Both the position numbers and the translations under genes were made by a program. Below are positions 57,801 to 64,000 of a DNA stretch of 64,000 nt, piece after piece. The stretch is taken from positions 2,393,501 to 2,457,500 of the forward strand of contig JAWHQI010000266.1 of assembly GCA_033032865.1 (NCBI GenBank). The letters run 5' to 3'. The stretch is from Dactylorhiza incarnata (lineage: Eukaryota > Streptophyta > Magnoliopsida > Asparagales > Orchidaceae). The first letter of the stretch is position 1; each line of letters starts with the position of its first letter. A model generated the notes under the pieces. It did not search any database, had not been told where the DNA came from, and was given only the letters and a program-made list of their open reading frames with translations.

Positions 57801-57945
57801 AAGTGATCATATTAAGAAAGGTAATATAAAAATCAACTTTATAGGCACGGAAAATCAACTAGCGGATATATTCACTAAGCCGTTACCGGATTCCCGTTTT
57901 TCTATGCTTAGGCTAGAATTGGGAATTCTAGACATTTCACGATGA
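54837..57945 (+). pseudogene. pol of element F (one frameshift)
   Basis: The frame continues from gag after TAG 54834 (TTCTTTCTAG then GTA). Protease [11 protein letters not shown] (about 54880); integrase [28 protein letters not shown], and [11 protein letters not shown], but RSNHGGEF stands where relatives have SDHGTEF, so the second catalytic Asp is Asn; reverse transcriptase [51 protein letters not shown] (about 57005); RNase H FSDSDYAGC, STTEAEY, CDNKSA, KHIDVRHHFI, ending TGA 57943. A 2-nt deletion near 57385 (NPK then SHL) shifts the frame. The acidic EEERE linker (56150-56290) separates integrase from reverse transcriptase. Confidence 0.93.
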
Positions 57946-58243
57946 ATATATCACTATTTAAAGCCTATAAAATTAAAAAAAAAAAATTTTATCACAAAAC
58001 CTAAACAATTTAAAAAGCAAAAGCCTAAATTTTAAAAATCAAACAATAGAATTTAAAAAAGACTTAAAAAAAAATTCAAACATCATTAATATTACATCAA
58101 TATTGTTCAAATAAAAACAGTAGAAAACAACATAAGGATCAAGTTCATTAAACAGCAATAGATCTGAAGAAGTTCACTGTCGCCCAGGCGACAGTGGATG
58201 TCGGAAATTTCCGACATCTCCCAGCAGCAGCAACCTGATGAAA
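57946..58243 (+). other. Spacer after pol of F with a palindrome pair
   Basis: A/T-rich sequence follows. Then come CACTGTCGCCCAGGCGACAGTG (58175-58196) and TGTCGGAAATTTCCGACA (58199-58216), 27 bases past the 3' end of the antisense gene. Confidence 0.8.
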
Positions 58244-59359
58244 CTACTCTGAATCTTCATAACCAGCCCCGCTGCTCTCTGGACAATCTTCTGGAGGTCC
58301 TCGTCTCACGGCTTTACCACGGCGAGTCCGCCTCACTGATTGGCGTGGCGGTTCTTCGTCCAGAACTTGCCATTCGGCCTCTTCCTCTGGCGTTGGCTTC
58401 AACTTCAGACCTTTGACGAGAAACTTCATAAACTTCTGCATTCAACTACGGTCCTTCTTCACTTCCTTCTTGTGATCCTCTAATGAATCACGTAAATTAT
58501 CAATGGACTCTCGTAGTGATCCTGCCCTAGGCAATGGCGGCTCTCGAATCTCAATTCCCGGATGAGCCTTTTTCTGCGTCTTCTTCACTTTCATCGAACC
58601 CGTATAATATATCTCCGGATAACAATCATCCAAATAAGAACTTTGCGCTATCCATCCGTACTTCTTATAGAGTACACGCTGAATTATCGCCCCCATTGGC
58701 AGCGTATGAACCTTCACCCATCTTGGATGCTTTAATCTATACGCATACCTAATCTGGGAGAGTATGAAGTCCGCCACATCAAAAAGCTCATCCTCCATAA
58801 TGTAGTATGTAATGAGGGTCAACTGAGCCGTAATACTTCTTGTATCTCCACTCTTCAACATGACTGAATTCCTTAAGATATCTTGAACTAAGAAAGCATC
58901 CGGATTGAGTGACGTAACTTCAGTGGTTAGAGTCTTCTTTTGATTCCCATGTAAACTCATGTTTACAAGAGTCCAATCTCTATCTTTTCTATAACTCTCC
59001 ACTATATCCGGCACATTTTCACTAACCACTAATCCGAATTCCTCTCTTAGATCAACATGTGTTATTTCCACATGTTGACCCTGAATTCTTGATCTTACTC
59101 CTCCATCCAACTCAGTGCAATTTGGATCTTCCAAATGATAATAGAACTCGCGAATCAAAAAGGAAGAGAACGGCTCTGGGGTGATTATTGAGAGAATACC
59201 TGCATTCGCAAACCGATCATAGATATGATCGTGCTTCGGCTAATCAAATTCCACATACTTCGCAACTCCAACAATAGCTTTCTCCACCCCAGGGAAAACT
59301 TGATATGAACTATGTACATCTTCCGAAGTACTCCTTCGAGCTTTGGAACTGGAAGCCAT
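58244..59359 (-). pseudogene. Antisense extra gene of element F
   Basis: Minus-strand ATG 59359 (MASSSKARRSTSEDVHSSYQVF) opens 371 codons to the stop at 58244, broken by two nonsense codons: one after EFD near 59242 (TAG), one TGA after KKDRS near 58440. Both can come from C-to-T change. Core: FLIREFYYHLED, GGVRSRIQGQHVEITHVDL, AFLVQDILRNSVMLKSGDT, LITYYIMEDELFDVADFILSQI, TLPMGAIIQRVLYKKYGW. These recall the putative plant transposon protein domain and align in order with exon 1 of E's extra gene. The C-terminus is Arg-rich (SVRRTRRGKAVRRG), which could be nuclear. It is opposite in direction to gag-pol and lies between pol and the 3' LTR. Confidence 0.75.
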
Positions 59360-59360
59360 T

Positions 59361-59879
59361 CTGCAAATAACATAAAAATTTTGATTAAACATGTGCTGTG
59401 CACTGGAACACTGTCGCCCAGGCGACAGTGACTGTCGGAAATTTTCGACAGCTCTCCAGTGAACTTCTCTCGAAATTTTTTACATTCACTTCCAGATCTA
59501 CTCAAAATCAAGGTTGTTTCAACATCAAGTTTAAAAAAAAATTATATGTTTTTCAAATCAAAATCTTCTCCATATCCTTACTATTCATCATCTTCAACCT
59601 TCATTCAAAAGACAAAACTTCCATTTTTAAAATTAGTCTATGAACAAAAGCAAACCTTCAACCACAAGAATCACAAAATCATAACATTTTTAACAAAGAT
59701 CCAACAAGATCCACTTGTTTTTAAACTAGATCTACACTTTTAAAAACAAAAAAAATTCAAAAACCTACACCATTCATCAAAAGTCAAAATGAAAACTACA
59801 TTTTCCTTCTTCTCTACTATCAAAATCACAAATCCCTAAAAAATTTTGAGTTAAAAACATAAAAATAAAAAATCCATAC
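59361..59879 (-). other. Candidate 5'-UTR intron of the antisense gene of F
   Basis: On the minus strand CTAAG is followed by GTATGGATTT at 59879, and TTATGTTATTTGCAG ends at 59361, one base before the ATG at 59359. The 519-base stretch is A/T-rich with no coding frame. It contains a palindrome pair (59409-59451). Donor, acceptor and placement just before the start codon suit a plant leader intron. Confidence 0.55.
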
Positions 59880-59975
59880 CTTAGATCTAGAGTTGTCGCC
59901 GACTTCCGACAGCCTTCTCTCGCTCTACAGTCCAGAAAAATGAAGCACAATAGGGTTTGACTCAGTCCAAAGCCC

Positions 59976-60031
59976 TATTTATATTTTTGACTGTCGCCCA
60001 GGCGACAGTGACTGTCGGAAATTTCCGACAG
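59976..60031 (-). promoter_or_regulatory. Promoter of the antisense gene of F: palindromes and TATA box
   Basis: Minus-strand TATAAATA lies at 59983-59976. Seven bases upstream is CTGTCGCCTGGGCGACAG (59991-60008, minus reading), then CTGTCGGAAATTTCCGACAG (60012-60031). The first exon would start about 30 bases after the TATA box and run to 59880. Confidence 0.65.
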
Positions 60032-61390
60032 CTCCCGAAGTGATATTTCTTCAATTATTGGCCCCTTTGATGATTTACAATAGTTATATGTCATTATTAA
60101 TGCTTCACCTCATGACTTGATGACAAACCATGTGTTTTTTATTTTAAAAAAAAAATGTCTCTTACATGATTATATGATTTCATTTCCAAGCTATCATCGT
60201 ATTGACACTCCTACTTAGTTGTTTAGACAATTGGAAATTGTTTTCGCATGCCTCTAAGTATGAGAAATTATTTATCTATCATAATGAACTATCACGTTCA
60301 CTTCTTATTGATCAATACGTATGTCTTTTTATTTAATATATACATGGATCATATTTGCTTTAACATAACAAAAAAGCACTTCTTAAATACAACTTTCAAC
60401 CTTGATTTGTTAGCACAACAAAATATACACCATCTTTTGCGATTCAAGTGAATTCGGAGATCCTTGGTCAATTAAAAAAAAATATCAATATATCAAAATT
60501 AAGATATCACAACATCTGTGATCAAAAAATTTATAATAAAGACAAGGATACTCCACCAAGCACTACTTACCCTCCTGATAAGTCTTAATGAGCATTGTGA
60601 GGTTAAGCACCTTGGAAAGAATTGTAAAGTGTCTTGTGCAAAAGAAAAATGGTTTTCTATTCCTCTTGTGCTATATCTTCAAAGTCAAAGTTGACTTTAA
60701 ATGCTTTTATTATGTTCTACATTTCAATGATCATGTAAATTAAATAACTTCATATGTTTGATCTAAGTATCACATGTACACATCATTATGTTATATAAAC
60801 ATTCATCTTATGAGAATTGGACCGAAAATATTCCATAATTCTATACACTATTGTGTCTTTCTATGATACTTTCAAATGACCTTACTCATGTTTAGGTTAT
60901 TTTCTTTCATTACTTCATATGTCTATACCGTCACTTCATGAGTTTATTCATACTATGGCATATTCCTATTATTTCATGGACTTCAATCATTTCCACACAA
61001 AAAATGCTTCCGTTTACTCTTCCTTTCTATATTCTATATCCTTTCCCTTAAGAACTACACTTTTATCTAATATTAACTTTTGCTAATACCAAAAGGGGGA
61101 GAATTTAAAGTATAAAAAGAAAAATCACAAATCTATTACACCTAAATAGATTACACCTAAATATTCCACCTACACAATACATCATATATTTAGGGGGAGC
61201 ATATATTTAGGGGGTGCATATCTTTAGGGGGAGCATTCTTTTAGGGGGAGCTTTCACCTAAAGTGAGATTATTTATTTTAAGAGAAATATATCATGTTAT
61301 TTTTGTGCACACACCAAATGTTAAAATCAACAATCTAAATAAGACATGATTTCTTTTTATACGGATTTGTTATTATCAAAAGGGGGAGAT
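60032..61390 (+). other. 3' noncoding region of element F with repeated polypurine tracts
   Basis: No gene is seen in 60032-61080; the sequence is A/T-rich. AAAAGGGGGAGAAT (61090) and TTAGGGGGAGC-type tracts (61190-61255, four copies, one with GTGC) precede the final AAAAGGGGGAGAT beside the LTR (61380-61390). Repeated tracts are a Sirevirus trait. Confidence 0.75.
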
Positions 61391-62662
61391 TGTTGGAGCA
61401 TGCGTTTCACACTCCTCCGGTTTGATAATAACAAAGTCCCGTTTGTATTTGATTCTATTTTTATTAATGGTGTGCAGGTAACAGGTATGAGATGTTCACA
61501 TTTCTGCTGGAGCTAAATTTGAATGTGGGAAAATTGCACTGTCGAAAAATTCCGACAGCCGCTGTCGCCCAGGCGACAGCAGAGAAGTTACAACTACTTC
61601 CCTCCACGGCAGCTCGACGAAAGTCAGTTTTGAGCTGTCGGAATTCCGACAGCGATGTCGCCCAGGCGACAGCTCGGAGATTACAACAACTGCCCACGAC
61701 ACCACCCACGATCGGCAGTTTTGCATTGTTGGAAATCCGACATCGATGTCGCCCAGGCGACAGCTCGACGGTTACAGCAACTGCCCGCACGAAGCCACTC
61801 CAGCGGCAGTTTAACGCTGTCGGAAAATTCCGACAGTCACTGTCGCCCAGGCGACAGCGATTTTCTATAAATTGCCTCCTTGTGTTCGTGCAAAAGTAGC
61901 TTTTGAGAATTCCAAGTCCCTTCCTGAGTACATACGAACTAGAGAGCTCCAGAACCTCTTCAACTCCCATTTGTGCAAAGAAGGATTGAAGATTGAAGAC
62001 GAGATCGGGCGCGCTTCTACATCATCGATCATCTCGAGGCTTCAACAATCCGTTCAGAGATCTGATCTTCTAGGGAGTTGTTCTTTTCATATTGTATTTT
62101 CATTCACATTCTTTTCATTTTGTATTGGTAGAGAAATCGTCGTCTTGCGTGCGGCGTCTAAGTCCTTGCACGGCTTAGGGGAAAATTGCTTCCTTGTGCG
62201 GAGCGTCCAACTCCTTGCGTGGCTTGGTGGGAAATCGTGGACTTGTGTGCTACGTCTAGATCTTGGGAAGATCTAGAGGATAGGCTTGGGCTTGGTCTTG
62301 GGAAAGACAAGCGATAGCCTTCCGATCCTTGGGAGAAGGATTGGTAAACCAAAATTGTAGAATTTTTTGTTAACATAATTGTGCCTTGATCTTAAGCATT
62401 GTTAAGATCATTTTTATTGTACTCAAATTTCATGATTAATATAATTATGTCTTTTTCTTTAATTACATATTTGGTGGCATAATCTTTATCTTAGAAATTT
62501 GTGTTTTGGTTTAATACTAAAGTTGCATTGGTTTGAAAGTATTTATAAGTAATTTTTTAGTAAAGTAAAATCTCTTTAAAAAAAAAATTTACTAAGTAAA
62601 AATTAATTTTTAGACACACCCTTATTCACCCCCCCCCTCTAAGGGCGTCATACGATCTAACA
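61391..62662 (+). repeat. 3' LTR of element F
   Basis: 1272 bases, the same features as the 5' LTR, with four palindrome pairs (61539-61857) and TATAAA near 61866. Some palindromes differ between the LTRs: GGCGACAG here against GGAGACAG at 51861, and TGTTGGAAATCC here against TGTCGGAAATCC. Confidence 0.93.
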
Positions 62663-62667
62663 AAATT

Positions 62668-64000
62668 TACCTTGGAAGGAGGATTGAAGCTTGGCCGACC
62701 GCCACCATGCCGCCAAGAAGACAAACTCGATCCACGACCGCAAATCAAGTGACTTCCGCCCCTCTCCCATGGTGATCGATCTTTAGATCTGATTTAGGAG
62801 AGTTATTGACTCAAAAGAGCCCGACCTTGGTTAGTTAAATGAAGTTTTCTAGGAAGAGACCACGCTGGAACTTCTGTTCTAGGGCATCATTTGTCGAAAT
62901 AATGTCTTCGATCTACTCCTCTCTTCAAAATGAAGTTATAGGAGTTGATCTCGTGAAGAACGGTGGTCTAATGAGGAGTATTGGAGGAGAGAAGGTGAGA
63001 TTTTATATGTGTGTGCTGGAGGAAGATGATGAACAGATGTTGTTCATCTGTCTTGAGATCCGTGCAGATTTTATAACATGAAAAAAATATGTTTTTTACA
63101 CGCGACGGACTTCAGACCTATATTTAGGCATAATCCGGCAATACTCAGGCCTTGCGCTCAACACGAAAGTTGTAGCCCTCAAAAAAATACCTTTCCAACG
63201 AGTGGTTGAGGGTTTTTAGTGGAGCTCTATAGCTCCGGCAAAGTGAAATCGAAAATGGTTGGGTAGAATATGATTCGGTTTATGTACAGGACAGCTTGCT
63301 GTCCAGATTTACTCTACTGGGTTCAAACCAAATTTTAGAGAGGTTAGGCTTAGATCTAGACCTTGGGCTCAATATGAAAGTTGTAGCCCTTGGAAATACC
63401 TTTTTGGAATGGGGTGACACATTATTTTTGATGGTCTGTAGTTCCCAGAAATCATATTTTAGTACACATTGATGAATATGAACAGAGTTTTGATGTTTTA
63501 TCGATTTCTCTCAAAATGTTTATCAGATGCTTATAAAATTTGGTAGAAATATGCCTGGTGATATTGCGATCACCCCAGTTATGTTTCAGAATTTTTGAAT
63601 ACATATTTGATATGAATTTGCCTATTGTATCATATAAATGTAAAGTATTATAAAAATGTATTGTGTAATAAAATGAGGTCGAAAATTGGCGGGAATGACT
63701 CAAGTTTTAATTATGATATATGGTAGAAGTTTCAGAAGATTTATCTTTTAAATAAGCCCATAATTAAAAGTGCCGTTGTAAATTATTATGCTGAAATGAA
63801 ATATTAAGGTGCTCATTTAGACGGATTTTGGAAACATGCATAAATTCATATCTATATCACTTGATAATCTATCAGAGAGTTAGATTTGCGATAACCGCTT
63901 AGTAGAGGTTACGATTGATGACCCTTTAGGAGAATGGGTTCGAGATGATTGGCATTGACTAAGCATGATCGAATAATGCTTATGAATTCAATTGCGTTAA
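62668..64000 (+). repeat. Gypsy-like LTR G, second part (leaves the window)
   Basis: This continues G after F. It has two diverged copies of a block with AAGTTGTAGCCCT and AATACCTTT (about 63130-63250 and 63320-63450). The frames at 62839-63081 and 63452-63703 show no protein family. No LTR end or coding region is reached before 64000. It could instead be LTR plus leader. Confidence 0.45.

Larger units (their letters stand above)
51582..62667 (+). mobile_element. Copia (Sirevirus-like) element F, full length with target duplication
   Basis: F occupies 51587-62662 (11,076 bp), flanked by AAATT at 51582-51586 and 62663-62667. Order: 5' LTR, primer site, gag, pol, then an antisense gene, repeated polypurine tracts and 3' LTR. 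By eye the LTRs differ at about 15 sites, so the insertion is young. It splits G. Confidence 0.95.

Noticed and set aside
62839..63703. Host gene at the right end (80- and 83-codon frames)
   Set aside because: No family motif or exon structure can be recognised, and the stretch is continuous with LTR G across the F target duplication.
1..64000. tRNA, rRNA or host protein-coding genes
   Set aside because: None was recognised on either strand. The tRNA-like matches are the primer binding sites of the retrotransposons.

Overview
The window is nuclear DNA from a flowering plant: AT-rich, with no recognisable host gene, rRNA or tRNA. Nearly every base can be assigned to long terminal repeat (LTR) retrotransposons nested in one another. 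Most are Ty1/copia elements of Sirevirus (Maximus/SIRE) type. The signs are an initiator-tRNA-Met-like primer binding site (TGGTATCAGAG), several copies of the polypurine tract AGGGGGAGA, an extended gag with CCHC knuckles, and an extra gene between pol and the 3' LTR. The species cannot be named from the sequence.

Layout. 1-4520: minus-strand copia element H, an LTR-internal-LTR-internal arrangement. 4521-5856 and 15256-18537: decayed plus-strand Ty3/gypsy element (reverse transcriptase, integrase, 3' noncoding region, LTR), split by plus-strand copia element A (5857-15255). 18538-20126: minus-strand copia relic X. 20127-24455: plus-strand copia element B, whose gag holds a solo LTR (22217-23262). 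24456-50843: minus-strand copia element D, cut into three pieces by element C (minus, 25835-35275, target duplication ATATC, itself carrying a 278 bp CACTA-type element) and element E (plus, 38196-50259, target duplication GCATG). 50844-64000: a gypsy-like LTR G, cut by element F (plus, 51587-62662, target duplication AAATT). The insertion order is X, then B, D, C or G or E, and finally F or the CACTA element.

The coding parts are mostly pseudogenes. E and F are structurally complete. E is open along its whole length except for scattered nonsense codons, most of them explainable as C-to-T changes. F has an open gag and a nearly open pol with one 2-nt frameshift. A has lost a catalytic reverse transcriptase aspartate (YVAD for YVDD).

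The most interesting pattern is a two-part system carried by these elements. (1) Each family has its own short palindrome set, which occurs in the LTR upstream of the TATA box and again inside the element. In F a paired palindrome (TGTCGGAAATTTCCGACA plus CTGTCGCCCAGGCGACAG) occurs four times per LTR, once in gag and three times around an extra gene. (2) D, E and F carry an extra gene of one apparent family, sense in D and E but antisense in F. In each case it has a TATA box of its own and the same family-specific motif nearby. In F the palindrome lies 7-8 nt from the TATA box in both the LTR and the antisense promoter. E's extra gene has a 79-nt intron whose removal restores the reading frame, and F's antisense gene has a candidate 519-nt 5'-UTR intron. 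This looks like a self-recognising regulatory gene and its sites (inference), comparable in logic to VANDAL/VANC anti-silencing.
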